Positions 9,001-16,674 of a stretch of DNA of 45,067 nucleotides are shown piece after piece (positions within the stretch are counted from its first letter, which is position 1; each line of letters opens with the position of its first letter). The notes under the pieces were generated by a model. The model worked only from the letters and a program-made list of their open reading frames with translations. It had not been told where the DNA came from and ran no database searches. Source of the stretch: Vibrio owensii CAIM 1854 = LMG 25443 (GTDB lineage Bacteria; Pseudomonadota; Gammaproteobacteria; Enterobacterales; Vibrionaceae); assembly GCF_000817815.1 (NCBI RefSeq), contig NZ_JPRD01000054.1:1-45067 (forward strand). The letters are read 5' to 3'. Made by a program: the position numbers and the translations under genes.

Positions 9001-10625
9001 AACTTGTCGATGTCGTCATCTGTCGCTTCACCCGCAGAGAATGCCGTTTCAGATACCGTTGGCTTATCATCTTCAACGTCTAAGTTGAGATCGTCACCAT
9101 CAAGGTCAGCAAACAGATCATCGAGCATTGCTTGATCAAGCGTATTACTTTGTAACTCTTCCGCGGGGTCATCAGCCGCGAGTAATTCAGCAAAGGCGTC
9201 ATCAGACATTGCATCAGAGCCGTCTTCGTCAGAAAGATCGAAGCCTGCATCATCATCGTCATCGAGCACTTCAAGCTCAGGCGTCACCTCATCGAGTGCG
9301 CGCTCCATCTCTTCAAGACCAAGGGCTTTTTCTTCGCCATTGACTTTGATGCCATTACTAGAAGAGTCAAACTCATCGAAACCAACATCCAGCTCGCCAT
9401 CATCGCCAATACCCGCGAATGGGTCTTCGCCATCGTCGCCTTCTAGATTGAAGTCGAGGTCATCGTCATCGAGGTTACCGAAAACGTCCTCTTCTTCAGG
9501 CTGTTGTTCTTCTTGTTCGAATAGGTTTTCTGTTTCGTCGTCATCGCCGAACAGGTCATCATCTAGGCTTAGCTCTTCATCTAATTCGTCAGCAGCCGCT
9601 AAACCGATTGGCGCCGCAAGAGGATCAACGTTTTGCTGTTCTTGTGCAGCCGCTTCTTCCTCTTTCGCTTTAGAGCGTCGACCAAGTAGCATAACGACTA
9701 GCAACGCAATCAAAGCACCAGGAATCAATGCCGCAAGACCGACAAGCCAACCATTCGACAAAATTTTGTCCATGGTGCTTGGTTGCATGCGTTGTTGCTC
9801 AGCGACACGCTGGCGTTCCTCTGCCAGCAGTTTTTCTACTTCCGAGCGAATGCGTTCTTCATCGTTGAGCGAGGTTTTTAGCGTTTCGACTTCACTCTGT
9901 ACTTCAGAAAGCATCAAACGCAGGCGATGATTCTTCTCTTCTAAAGATTCCAATTCACTTTGCGAGCCTTGCAGCTTGTCTTTCAGCGCACTGACTTGCT
10001 TCTCGCCTTCTGGTGAGGTGATCACTGCAGGCACTGGCGTCTCAGGTTTTACCACTTTTACCAGATCTGGTTTCGGAGCTTCTGGTTTCGCAGCCTCTGG
10101 TTTTGGATCTGGCTTTGCGGTTTCAACCACTGGTTTTGGCGGCTCAACTTTCGGTTTTACAGGTTGAGTAGGCGTTGCTTTTGGCTGAGTGAGTCGAGCT
10201 TCATGCGCTTTCATAATGGCAACAGCTTGCGCAGTTGTTGCGCTTTGCACTTGCTCCAGAGAAGGGACACGTAATCGACTACCAGGAATCAGTTCGTGGA
10301 TATTCTGTTTATCAAACGCTTGAGGGTTGATTCTATAGATGGCGAGCAGCGTTTGTTGTACGGAAACATTTCGAGAAGGTCGCAATTGAGAAGCGATCGA
10401 CCATAAAGTCTCATTTTGACCTGTCGGGCCAAAGAAGCGCGACGGTTGGTCATTTTTAGGTGGAGCGGGCAACGCTCGTTCAATCTCCTCAGCAAAGCTC
10501 GGAGACGCTTGCACTTCACCAGAGGGTCCTACAAGACGAATACCTTCGGCTTGAACCAATGACGATGTCTGAGTCACGCTCATCAGCACAAGGGCTGCTA
10601 ACAAACGCTTATAATTTTGACGCAT
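6084..10625 (-). CDS. hubP: Polar landmark protein HubP (FimV family)
   Basis: HubP is the inner-membrane polar hub of vibrios; it recruits ParA1 (chromosome I origin), ParC (chemotaxis arrays) and FlhG (flagellum). The 1513-residue protein shows a signal-like N-terminus, a LysM-type peptidoglycan-binding region at about 50-107 (ETLWSIASQLRPS ... IPGSRLRVPS), a Pro/Lys linker, a coiled coil at about 205-275, one membrane segment at about 290-312 (WLVGLAALIPGALIALLVVM), then a very acidic cytoplasmic region of about 1100 residues, and a C-terminal FimV/TPR-like domain (about 1455-1513, KLDLAKIYLEMNDPQGAIKL). Within the acidic part there are seven tandem copies of a 44-residue unit. It lies between asd and truA, the usual Vibrio position. 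Transcription ends at its own terminator. The assignment is firm; the functional partners are known from V. cholerae and V. parahaemolyticus, not seen here. Confidence 0.96.
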   Translation of the reverse strand: MRQNYKRLLAALVLMSVTQTSSLVQAEGIRLVGPSGEVQASPSFAEEIERALPAPPKNDQPSRFFGPTGQNETLWSIASQLRPSRNVSVQQTLLAIYRINPQAFDKQNIHELIPGSRLRVPSLEQVQSATTAQAVAIMKAHEARLTQPKATPTQPVKPKVEPPKPVVETAKPDPKPEAAKPEAPKPDLVKVVKPETPVPAVITSPEGEKQVSALKDKLQGSQSELESLEEKNHRLRLMLSEVQSEVETLKTSLNDEERIRSEVEKLLAEERQRVAEQQRMQPSTMDKILSNGWLVGLAALIPGALIALLVVMLLGRRSKAKEEEAAAQEQQNVDPLAAPIGLAAADELDEELSLDDDLFGDDDETENLFEQEEQQPEEEDVFGNLDDDDLDFNLEGDDGEDPFAGIGDDGELDVGFDEFDSSSNGIKVNGEEKALGLEEMERALDEVTPELEVLDDDDDAGFDLSDEDGSDAMSDDAFAELLAADDPAEELQSNTLDQAMLDDLFADLDGDDLNLDVEDDKPTVSETAFSAGEATDDDIDKLLAQYEQPTPKDTDDDLFDELETLSGLSESDSSEEEASALLDELIGEDDGEPLNELDPLEELEDIAGLSEEPTIDEDSTDLLDDLIGFDDEDSSDDDFDPLDELEKLSGFDGDDSLEDIDENSVDLLDELLSDESVEEEQDETSSEIDPFDELIREDDELEQAENKLSDDDLLASLGFDDLEPEAEESAQQPQPMTDVEPAADLEEEKAALGLDSGLDIDALLSENQPEVDNQTQAELPSEPIEQEQPESIDDFDSQDFLGDLEDVSQEHDPLMTELDELFESNNEALLPDEQERSDFAAELDALIGEEPVASENAEQQSEAPAEPSVEGNELAENTIEEYSAEVSEALDPQAESLTEASQPQEETMVEPETEPAPAFTPTPNTVENEFGIPQEEDWLVDEIEPENKIEQEPVAASSTESAIDEEEFSFDELELPEFNEEDALASMAEEPALAESEIAEPQAPVAEAEEEFNFDELELPEFNEEDALASMAEEPALTESEIAEPQAPVAEAEEEFNFDELELPEFNEEDALASMAEEPALAESEIAEPEAPVAEAEEEFNFDELELPEFNEEDALASMVEEPALAESEIVEPEAPVAEAEEEFHFDELELPEFNEEDALASMAEEPAPAESEIAEPEAPVAQAEEEFNFDELELPEFNEEDALASMAEEPAIAESEIAEPQAPVAEEEEFNFDDFELPEFNEEDALASVTEEAASSDSDTVEPEVVKEHSEVSQAVQQAENDHDALFEVFAQPEAFSADLEPEPSNDLESELNDFEESAMANLLSENAESEVFDGKLDSDTIASAGMDFETMLDVGDDWDGFKLSPENTSSTAEVPEDQREVWSSSEALAQPEIAQENWGEQDDLTDFDPKKNQFMTIDELMAQVDKDGGEFEEQELKLDVGLNEFPDVIGDIGDVDVDTNAEAAGKLDLAKIYLEMNDPQGAIKLLEEAIVYGEDDIRREAKTLIDTINGR
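6870..7718 (-). repeat. 132-bp tandem repeat in hubP (seven 44-residue units)
   Basis: Copies of a 44-residue acidic unit, core FDELELPEFNEEDALAS, start at 7718 and follow every 132 bases; the sixth lacks one codon (129 bases) and the seventh, starting at 6929, is divergent and partial. Adjacent units differ by only a few residues (Ala/Thr, Gln/Glu, Ala/Val), and the DNA is nearly identical between units, which points to recent expansion and possible copy-number change by slippage or recombination. Confidence 0.95.
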
Positions 10626-10689
10626 AGAAGGCTCAGTTTGGTGCTAGTAACAATTTGAAATAGTGATCGGTTAAATATATCGGATATAG

Positions 10690-10713
10690 CCCTCAAAACT
10701 ATAGCTTTGAGGG
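10690..10713. promoter_or_regulatory. Perfect inverted repeat upstream of hubP
   Basis: CCCTCAAA and TTTGAGGG flank an 8-base spacer that itself contains CTATAG. No T tract follows on either strand, so it is not an intrinsic terminator. It lies 65-88 bases upstream of the hubP start, where an operator or an mRNA leader hairpin would be plausible. I do not recognise the binding protein. Confidence 0.4.
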
Positions 10714-10773
10714 TAAAAAATGTGTGGCTCTCACCATATTCGTACTAATCTCACACAATTTTACGCTATTCGA

Positions 10774-10800
10774 ACAAAAAAGCCTCGCATAGTGCGAGGC
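10774..10800 (-). terminator. Intrinsic terminator of the pdxB-asd transcript
   Basis: The stem GCCTCGCA/TGCGAGGC with a 3-base loop is followed on the minus strand by six T residues. It starts about 25 bases past the asd stop codon. Confidence 0.88.
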
Positions 10801-10824
10801 TTTAAGGTTCTTAATGTGGTCGAC

Positions 10825-11838
10825 TTAGTAGTAATCGCGAATCAGAACTTCTGCAATTTGAACTGCGTTGGTTGCTGCGCCTTTACGAACATTATCGGCA
10901 ACAACCCATAGGTTCACGCCACTGTGATGGCTGATATCGTTACGAATACGACCAACCATTACATGGTCTTTGCCGCCCGCATCACGAACTTGTGTTGGGA
11001 AGTCTTCACCGTGGAATACTTCAATACCATCTGTTTGCTCAAGTAAGTTAATCACTTCTTGTGCATCGATTGGTGAGCGAGTCTCAATATGAACCGCTTC
11101 TGCGTGACCATAGAATACAGGTACGCGTACACAAGTTGGGTTTACTGTGATTGATGGGTCGTTAAAGATCTTTTGCGTTTCCCACACCATTTTCATTTCT
11201 TCTTTGGTGTAGCCGTTTTCCATCATCTGGTCGATTTGTGGAATACAGTTAAACGCGATCTGTTGAGAGAATTGCTTCTTGTCAGCAGGTAGACCATTTA
11301 GTAGCTTCGCTGTTTGACCTGCTAGCTCATCAATACCTGCTTTACCTGCACCCGATACAGATTGGTAAGTTGAAACGTTAATACGTTCAATGCCCACTGC
11401 ATCATGAATTGGTTTCAGTGCCACCAGCATTTGGATGGTTGAACAGTTCGGGTTTGCAATGATATTGCGGTTACGAAACTCTGCAATCGCTTCTGGGTTT
11501 ACTTCTGGCACAACCAAAGGAATGTCATATTCGTAACGGAAGTTCGACGTGTTATCGATAACGATAACGCCTTCATCAGCGGCAATTGGTGCCCATTTTG
11601 CTGACAGTTCGCCACCAGCAGAGAACAGTGCGATGTGCGCTTGAGACCAATCGAATTCTTCTACGTTTTGAACACGTACCGTTTTACCATTGAAGCGGTA
11701 AGTCTTGCCTTCACTGCGCTCACTCGCAAGTAGGAAGATTTCACCTACCGGGAATTTGCGCTCTTGAAGCACTTCCAAAATTGTTTCACCGACCGCACCG
11801 GTCGCACCTAATACGGCAACATTGTATTGCTGGCTCAT
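10825..11838 (-). CDS. asd: Aspartate-semialdehyde dehydrogenase
   Basis: Asd reduces aspartyl phosphate to aspartate semialdehyde with NADPH, feeding the lysine/diaminopimelate, threonine and methionine pathways. The 337-residue product has the nucleotide loop GATGAVG near the N-terminus and the active-site segment NPNCSTIQMLVALKP with catalytic Cys132. It overlaps pdxB by 4 bases (ATGA), so the two are translationally coupled. In E. coli the corresponding slot between pdxB and truA is held by usg, an asd relative of unknown function; here the catalytic cysteine is kept, so I call it a real Asd. A second asd elsewhere in the genome cannot be excluded, as in V. cholerae. Confidence 0.92.
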   Translation of the reverse strand: MSQQYNVAVLGATGAVGETILEVLQERKFPVGEIFLLASERSEGKTYRFNGKTVRVQNVEEFDWSQAHIALFSAGGELSAKWAPIAADEGVIVIDNTSNFRYEYDIPLVVPEVNPEAIAEFRNRNIIANPNCSTIQMLVALKPIHDAVGIERINVSTYQSVSGAGKAGIDELAGQTAKLLNGLPADKKQFSQQIAFNCIPQIDQMMENGYTKEEMKMVWETQKIFNDPSITVNPTCVRVPVFYGHAEAVHIETRSPIDAQEVINLLEQTDGIEVFHGEDFPTQVRDAGGKDHVMVGRIRNDISHHSGVNLWVVADNVRKGAATNAVQIAEVLIRDYY

Positions 11839-12968
11839 TGACTTACCTCAACCTGAAAACCTAGTTCTGCTAATGGTGCAAGATTGCATGTTTCGTTACC
11901 CATTAGCGTGACAGCGCTGTACTCGCGGCGATCCCAGTAGTTTTTACGCATCAGGTCAAAAGAGCCAGGCTTACTGATTTCGCGGCGGAAAAGAGCGTCA
12001 TCTTTACGCACATCATAGATTAACTGCGTGATGTTGTGCAGCGTTGCTTCATCCCATGCTCTGTCCAATACCATAGTCGGGACAGGCGCGGTCGGCAGTA
12101 AATCGCTGGCATGCGCACGTAATTCGTTATTTAAGAACTCACAGTAGCTGTTGAAAATCATCGTCGTACCGCGAGCTTTCCCTTCCAGACCATAGCCTGC
12201 AACGTGAGGGGTTGCGAATGCTAGCAGAGGCAGAAGCTCCATATCAACCTCTGGTTCAAATTCAAATACGTCGAGTGCCGCTGTAAAGCCGTCGTTTTTC
12301 AGCAAACGCTGCTTCAGCGCTTGGTTGTCCACAACGGGACCGCGCGCCGCATTAATAAGAATTTGATCGCTGCGAAGACCATTTAACACCTTCTCATCAA
12401 TCAAATGATGCGTTGGGTGTGGACCATCTTTAGTGATAGGTGTGTGCAGCGTGATGATGTCAGAACGTTCGATAAGCTCTGCTAATGGAGTGAAACTGCG
12501 AGAATCGCCCTCTTCTTGTTTGAATGGGTCATTGATAAGCACGTTGATGCCCATGCCTTTCAAACATTTCTCAAGGTAACTGCCCACTTGGCCCGCACCG
12601 ATGATGCCAACGGTTTTATCGAAAACGGAGAAGCCTTGCTGTTTTGCTAGCACCATCATGACGCTGAACGCATACTCAGCAACACCCACTTTGTTACATC
12701 CTGGTGCAGCGGTGAAGAAAATGCCTTTCTCTTTTAAAAGTGCTTGGTCAACATGATCCATACCTGCCGTTGCTGTACCAACGAACTTCAGCTTGTTTGC
12801 TTTGCTGATCAGTTCTGCGTTTACTTTGGTAACTGAGCGAATCATTAGTGCATCTACATCCACTAAATCATCGGCTGTCAGTGTACGACCGGGTTTTAGA
12901 ATCACTTCACCGAGTTGGCTGAATAGCTCTTCAGCGTACGGCATATTTTCATCAACAATAATTTTCAT
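11835..12968 (-). CDS. pdxB: 4-phosphoerythronate dehydrogenase PdxB
   Basis: PdxB oxidises 4-phosphoerythronate to 2-oxo-3-hydroxy-4-phosphobutanoate, the second step of DXP-dependent vitamin B6 synthesis. It is a D-2-hydroxyacid dehydrogenase: the NAD-binding loop VGIIGAGQVGSYLEKCL is near residues 115-131, the Arg-containing segment LINAARGPVVDNQAL and the His-containing HVAGYGLEGKARG follow. The frame is open six codons further upstream, but the family begins MKIIVDENMPYAEE, so I place the start at 12968, giving 377 residues (E. coli 378). It leads a two-gene unit with asd. Confidence 0.96.
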   Translation of the reverse strand: MKIIVDENMPYAEELFSQLGEVILKPGRTLTADDLVDVDALMIRSVTKVNAELISKANKLKFVGTATAGMDHVDQALLKEKGIFFTAAPGCNKVGVAEYAFSVMMVLAKQQGFSVFDKTVGIIGAGQVGSYLEKCLKGMGINVLINDPFKQEEGDSRSFTPLAELIERSDIITLHTPITKDGPHPTHHLIDEKVLNGLRSDQILINAARGPVVDNQALKQRLLKNDGFTAALDVFEFEPEVDMELLPLLAFATPHVAGYGLEGKARGTTMIFNSYCEFLNNELRAHASDLLPTAPVPTMVLDRAWDEATLHNITQLIYDVRKDDALFRREISKPGSFDLMRKNYWDRREYSAVTLMGNETCNLAPLAELGFQVEVSQ

Positions 12969-13063
12969 AGCGCCAGCGTTTAACATCCATTTGTATGAGT
13001 TCGTTTATTCGCAAGATGCGAAGCTAAAGCGATTGTGCCCTTTTCTTGAAAAATCTCAACAAC

Positions 13064-13080
13064 TATACCCAAGTGACTTT
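13064..13080 (+). repeat. Copy A of a short dispersed repeat (TATACCCAAGTGACTTT)
   Basis: The 17-base sequence occurs here and, in the opposite orientation, at 35721-35737. Both copies are intergenic. The downstream bases here continue CAAAAGCAGGTTTC, resembling an intergenic repeat family that I recall from vibrios. Confidence 0.5.
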
Positions 13081-13100
13081 CAAAAGCAGGTTTCAGAAAA

Positions 13101-13127
13101 GAAAAAGCCCGGCTAAATTAGCCGGGC
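13101..13127 (-). terminator. Intrinsic terminator at the end of the fabB 3' UTR
   Basis: A 10-bp GC-rich stem (GCCCGGCTAA/TTAGCCGGGC, one-base centre, so a larger loop in practice) is followed by TTTTTC on the minus strand. It is 168 bases after the fabB stop codon and would form the 3' end and Hfq-binding tail of any RNA made from the UTR. Confidence 0.9.
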
Positions 13128-13295
13128 AAAGTTCCAGAACAAAAGGATCCTATCCCGCTCTCCTTGGGATAGAGTCTGCGTCTGTTCGATCAGTTTGACT
13201 GATCAAGCTCTGGAAACTGGTTTGTTGGTCCGTTTACGCCGTATGGGAAACCACAGTGATATTCCGACCAACAAATTCAGTTAGCTTTGGGTCGC
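13102..13295 (-). ncRNA. farS: Structured fabB 3' UTR; position of the FarS small RNA
   Basis: The 194 bases between the fabB stop and its terminator contain no gene but hold nested inverted repeats: TTTGTTGGTC/GACCAACAAA (10 bp), TTCCAGA/TCTGGAA, GATCAGT/ACTGATC with a CAA loop, CTATCCC/GGGATAG, then the terminator. In V. cholerae the 3' UTR of fabB is cut by RNase E to release FarS, an Hfq-dependent sRNA that represses fadE when FadR drives fabB. Position, strand and terminator match. I cannot place the processing site or confirm the seed sequence, so the interval is the whole UTR and the symbol is inferred from synteny. Confidence 0.65.
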
Positions 13296-14507
13296 TTACG
13301 CTTGGTACTTTTTGATTACCAATGTCGCGTTTGTACCACCAAAACCAAAGCTGTTTGACATAACTGTCGTGAGCTCAGCGTCACGAGCTTCCGTTACGAT
13401 GTCTAGACCTTGTGCTGCTTCATCCAAGTTAGAGATGTTCACACTTGGCGCAATGAAGTTGTTGTCTAGCATTAGCGTTGAGTAAATCGCTTCGTGAACG
13501 CCAGCTGCACCTAGTGCGTGACCTGTCATTGCTTTTGTTGCAGAAATCGCAGGGCTGTTGTCGCCGAATAGCTCTTGAATAGCGCCTAGCTCTTTCACGT
13601 CACCTACAGGAGTAGAAGTACCGTGTGTGTTGATGTAGTCGATAGCGTCAACATCTTGCATTGCCATCTTCATACAACGAACTGCGCCTTCACCTGATGG
13701 TGCTACCATGTCGTAGCCATCAGAAGTCGCGCCGTAACCGACAATTTCGCCGTAAATTTTCGCGCCACGTGCTAGTGCGTGCTCTAGTTCTTCGATAACT
13801 AGCATGCCGCCGCCACCAGAGATAACGAAACCGTCACGGTCTGCATCGTAAGTACGAGAAGCTTTTTCTGGCGTTTCGTTGTACTTAGTAGATAGTGCGC
13901 CCATTGCATCAAACATCATAGTTTGAGACCAATCTAGCTCTTCACCACCACCTGCAAATACGATGTCTTGTTTACCAAGTTGGATAAGCTCCATCGCGTG
14001 ACCGATACAGTGTGCAGACGTTGCACAAGCTGAGCTCATTGAGTAGTTCACACCACGAATCTTAAATGGTGTTGCAAGACACGCAGATACTGTTGAAGAC
14101 ATAGTACGTGGCACCATGTAAGGACCTACGCGTTTTACGCCTTTCGCACGCATCGTGTCAGTTGCTACTGTTTGGTTTAATGCAGAAGCACCACCAGAAC
14201 CAGCAACGATACCTGTACGATCGTTTGAAACTTGTTCTTCAGATAGACCAGCGTCTTCAATTGCCTGCTGCATTGATAGGTATGCATAAGCAGCCGCATC
14301 ACCCATAAAGCGCATCTGCTTACGGTCAATAAACTCTGCAGGGTTGATTTTCAGATCACCCCACACCTGCGAACGCAGACCGTTTTCTTTAAACTGCTCA
14401 GACGCAGTGATGCCAGATTTGCCCGCTTTAAGAGACGCTAGAACTTCTTCGACGTTGTTACCGATACTTGAAACAATACCCATACCGGTGATTACGACTC
14501 GTTTCAT
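13296..14507 (-). CDS. fabB: Beta-ketoacyl-ACP synthase I (FabB)
   Basis: FabB condenses malonyl-ACP with acyl-ACP and is needed for unsaturated fatty-acid elongation. The 403-residue protein has the Cys-His-His triad of elongating condensing enzymes: Cys161 in SMSSACATSAHC, a His in INTHGTSTPVGD (about 296) and a His in MTGHALGAAG (about 331). The frame continues upstream to a TTG at 14528, but the ATG at 14507 gives the family N-terminus MKRVVITGMGIVSS and has TAGGA eight bases ahead, so I use it. It is divergent from mnmC, as in E. coli, with a 128-base shared promoter region. Its 3' UTR is the likely source of an sRNA. Confidence 0.97.
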   Translation of the reverse strand: MKRVVITGMGIVSSIGNNVEEVLASLKAGKSGITASEQFKENGLRSQVWGDLKINPAEFIDRKQMRFMGDAAAYAYLSMQQAIEDAGLSEEQVSNDRTGIVAGSGGASALNQTVATDTMRAKGVKRVGPYMVPRTMSSTVSACLATPFKIRGVNYSMSSACATSAHCIGHAMELIQLGKQDIVFAGGGEELDWSQTMMFDAMGALSTKYNETPEKASRTYDADRDGFVISGGGGMLVIEELEHALARGAKIYGEIVGYGATSDGYDMVAPSGEGAVRCMKMAMQDVDAIDYINTHGTSTPVGDVKELGAIQELFGDNSPAISATKAMTGHALGAAGVHEAIYSTLMLDNNFIAPSVNISNLDEAAQGLDIVTEARDAELTTVMSNSFGFGGTNATLVIKKYQA

Positions 14508-14562
14508 TATGACATTCCTATAATTCAAAAATCCGCTAGATAATAACTAAGATAGTCAACAA

Positions 14563-14579
14563 AAGTGGTCAGCTTTCCC
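14563..14579. promoter_or_regulatory. Weak FadR-like operator in the fabB promoter region
   Basis: AAGTGGTCAGCTTTCCC contains the half-site TGGTC with the conserved following G, but the second half is poor. It lies about 60 bases upstream of the fabB start and next to a TTGACT that could be a -35. FadR activates fabB in E. coli and V. cholerae from an upstream site, so the position fits; the sequence match alone is weak. Confidence 0.35.
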
Positions 14580-14635
14580 AGAAATTCGTACAATCGCCGA
14601 ATTCTAACCGCGCCAAATCACATATTTGCACCATT

Positions 14636-16654
14636 ATGACTTCGATTAAAAACGCAGAACTTGGTTGGAACGAAGCTGGTACACCGGTTTCTGACCAATT
14701 TGATGATGTTTATTTCTCCAACGTAAACGGTCTCGAAGAGACGCGTTACGTGTTCCTCAAACAAAATCATCTACCAGAAAGATGGCAGGAATTTGACCAA
14801 AGACGTTTTGTTATTGGTGAAACCGGATTTGGCACAGGGTTGAACTTCTTAGCCGTGTGGCAATGGTTTACCGAATTTCGTCGCGAATATCCAGAGGCAA
14901 CGCTAAAAGAATTGCATTTCGTTAGCTTTGAGAAGTACCCACTGAGCAAAGCTGATCTAGAAAAAGCGCATCAATCTTGGCCAGAGTTGGCAGAATTTGC
15001 GGAAAAGCTGCAACAGCACTACCCAGCGGCTGTGCCTGAGTGTCATCGCATTGTTTTAGAAGACGGCGCTATCACGCTCGACCTTTGGTTTGGCGATATC
15101 AAAGATTGCATGCCGCTTGTTCCTTATGCTGAGCAAGGCTTGATTGATGCTTGGTTCTTAGATGGGTTCGCTCCAAGCAAAAACCCAGAGATGTGGAACC
15201 AAAACCTGTTTAATGGCATGGCAAAATTGGCGAAACAGGATTGTACGGTCGCAACCTTCACGGCAGCAGGCTTTGTGCGTCGCGGCTTAAACGAAGCGGG
15301 CTTTGTAATGAAGAAAGTCAAAGGCTTCGGCACCAAGCGTGAAATGATCGCAGGTTCGATGGAGCAACGTGAAGCGCACTCAAATCACCTACCTTGGTTC
15401 AACCGCACTGCATCGACCAATCATGATTCCATTGCGATTATTGGTGGCGGCATCGCTAGCGCGGCTTTGGCTAAAACGCTGGTTCGCCGCGGTCAAAATG
15501 TCACGCTTTATTGCAAAGACGCTCAACCTGCAGAAGGCGCATCAGGCAACCGCCAAGGTGCTGTGTACCCATTACTAAATGGTCCACACAAAGGCGTTTC
15601 ACGCGTGTTCGCTCCGGGCTTTTTGTTTGCCCGTCAGTTTGTTGACCAAGCAGCGCAAGATATCCAATTTGATCACGATTGGTGTGGCATTACTCAGCTG
15701 ATGTGGGATGACAAATCCGCAGACAAGTTAGAGAAGATGCTCGCAGGCAATTTCACGCCAGAGTTAATTCACAAACTATCTGCAGAAGAGACGGCGGAAA
15801 AAATAGGCTTGCCGATTGATATGGCATCGGTTCATTACCCTCTTGGCGGTTGGTTATGCCCTGCTGAATTGACTCGTGGTTTGATTGCTCAACTAGAAAG
15901 CACCGAGCTTTTTGAAGTGAAGTTCGAACATCAAGTTGAGTCGCTCACTTGGGATGAAGCGCGCAAGGTTTGGGTATTGAAAGCGAACGATCAAAGCTTT
16001 GAACATTCAACTGTCGTGGTTGCCAATGGCAGTGAGTTCCAAACACTAAGCCAAACTGCCGATCTACCAATGGGTCAGGTAAAAGGTCAAGTTAGCCACG
16101 CCCCTGCAACTGAAACGCTGTCTAAGCTGAAAACAGTATTGTGTTACGACGGTTACATGACACCTGTTAACCCGAATAATCAGCACTTGTGCATCGGTGC
16201 AAGTTACGACCGCAGTCACCTAGACTACGAGTTTGACGAAGAAGCACAAACAGATAACGCCGAGAAGTTGGTGAAGTGTTTGCCGAACCAAACTTGGACA
16301 AAAGAAGTGGATACCTCTGGGAAATTATCACGCCAAGGTATTCGCTGTGTTAGCCGTGACCACCTGCCATTTGTCGGTAACGTAGGCGACTTTGAAACCA
16401 TCAAAACGCAATATGCAGATCTGCAAAATCAACAAGAACAAGACGTTGAAGCGATTCACCAGTTCCCTAACCTATTCTGTTTCCTTGGCTTAGGCTCTCG
16501 TGGTTTGAGCTCTGCGCCTTTAATGGCCGAGGTGTTGGCATCACAAATCTGTGGCGACCCGTTACCACTGCCTGTTGATGTGCTGACTGAGTTGCACCCA
16601 AGTCGTATGTGGGTTAGAAAACTGCGTAAAGGTAAAGCGATTACTGAGTTGTAA
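14636..16654 (+). CDS. mnmC: Bifunctional tRNA mnm5s2U biosynthesis protein MnmC
   Basis: MnmC completes 5-methylaminomethyl-2-thiouridine at the wobble base of certain tRNAs. In the 672-residue protein the N-terminal half is the SAM-dependent MnmC2 methyltransferase (GETGFGTGLNFLAVWQWF near residues 62-79; LIDAWFLDGFAPSKNPEMW near 168-186), and the C-terminal half is the FAD-dependent MnmC1 oxidoreductase with dinucleotide loop IAIIGGGIASAALAKTL near 264-280. Both domains look intact. The gene is divergent from fabB, the conserved gammaproteobacterial arrangement. Confidence 0.97.
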   Translation: MTSIKNAELGWNEAGTPVSDQFDDVYFSNVNGLEETRYVFLKQNHLPERWQEFDQRRFVIGETGFGTGLNFLAVWQWFTEFRREYPEATLKELHFVSFEKYPLSKADLEKAHQSWPELAEFAEKLQQHYPAAVPECHRIVLEDGAITLDLWFGDIKDCMPLVPYAEQGLIDAWFLDGFAPSKNPEMWNQNLFNGMAKLAKQDCTVATFTAAGFVRRGLNEAGFVMKKVKGFGTKREMIAGSMEQREAHSNHLPWFNRTASTNHDSIAIIGGGIASAALAKTLVRRGQNVTLYCKDAQPAEGASGNRQGAVYPLLNGPHKGVSRVFAPGFLFARQFVDQAAQDIQFDHDWCGITQLMWDDKSADKLEKMLAGNFTPELIHKLSAEETAEKIGLPIDMASVHYPLGGWLCPAELTRGLIAQLESTELFEVKFEHQVESLTWDEARKVWVLKANDQSFEHSTVVVANGSEFQTLSQTADLPMGQVKGQVSHAPATETLSKLKTVLCYDGYMTPVNPNNQHLCIGASYDRSHLDYEFDEEAQTDNAEKLVKCLPNQTWTKEVDTSGKLSRQGIRCVSRDHLPFVGNVGDFETIKTQYADLQNQQEQDVEAIHQFPNLFCFLGLGSRGLSSAPLMAEVLASQICGDPLPLPVDVLTELHPSRMWVRKLRKGKAITEL

Positions 16655-16674
16655 CGTGTTTCGAGTGCGTAAAG

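Noticed and set aside
8506..9135. Plus-strand Ser-rich open frame of 209 codons inside hubP
   Set aside because: It mirrors the Asp/Glu-rich codons of hubP on the other strand and has no ribosome-binding site or family resemblance.
14508..14528. Extension of fabB by seven codons from a TTG
   Set aside because: The ATG at 14507 starts the conserved MKRVVITGMG and has a well-placed TAGGA.
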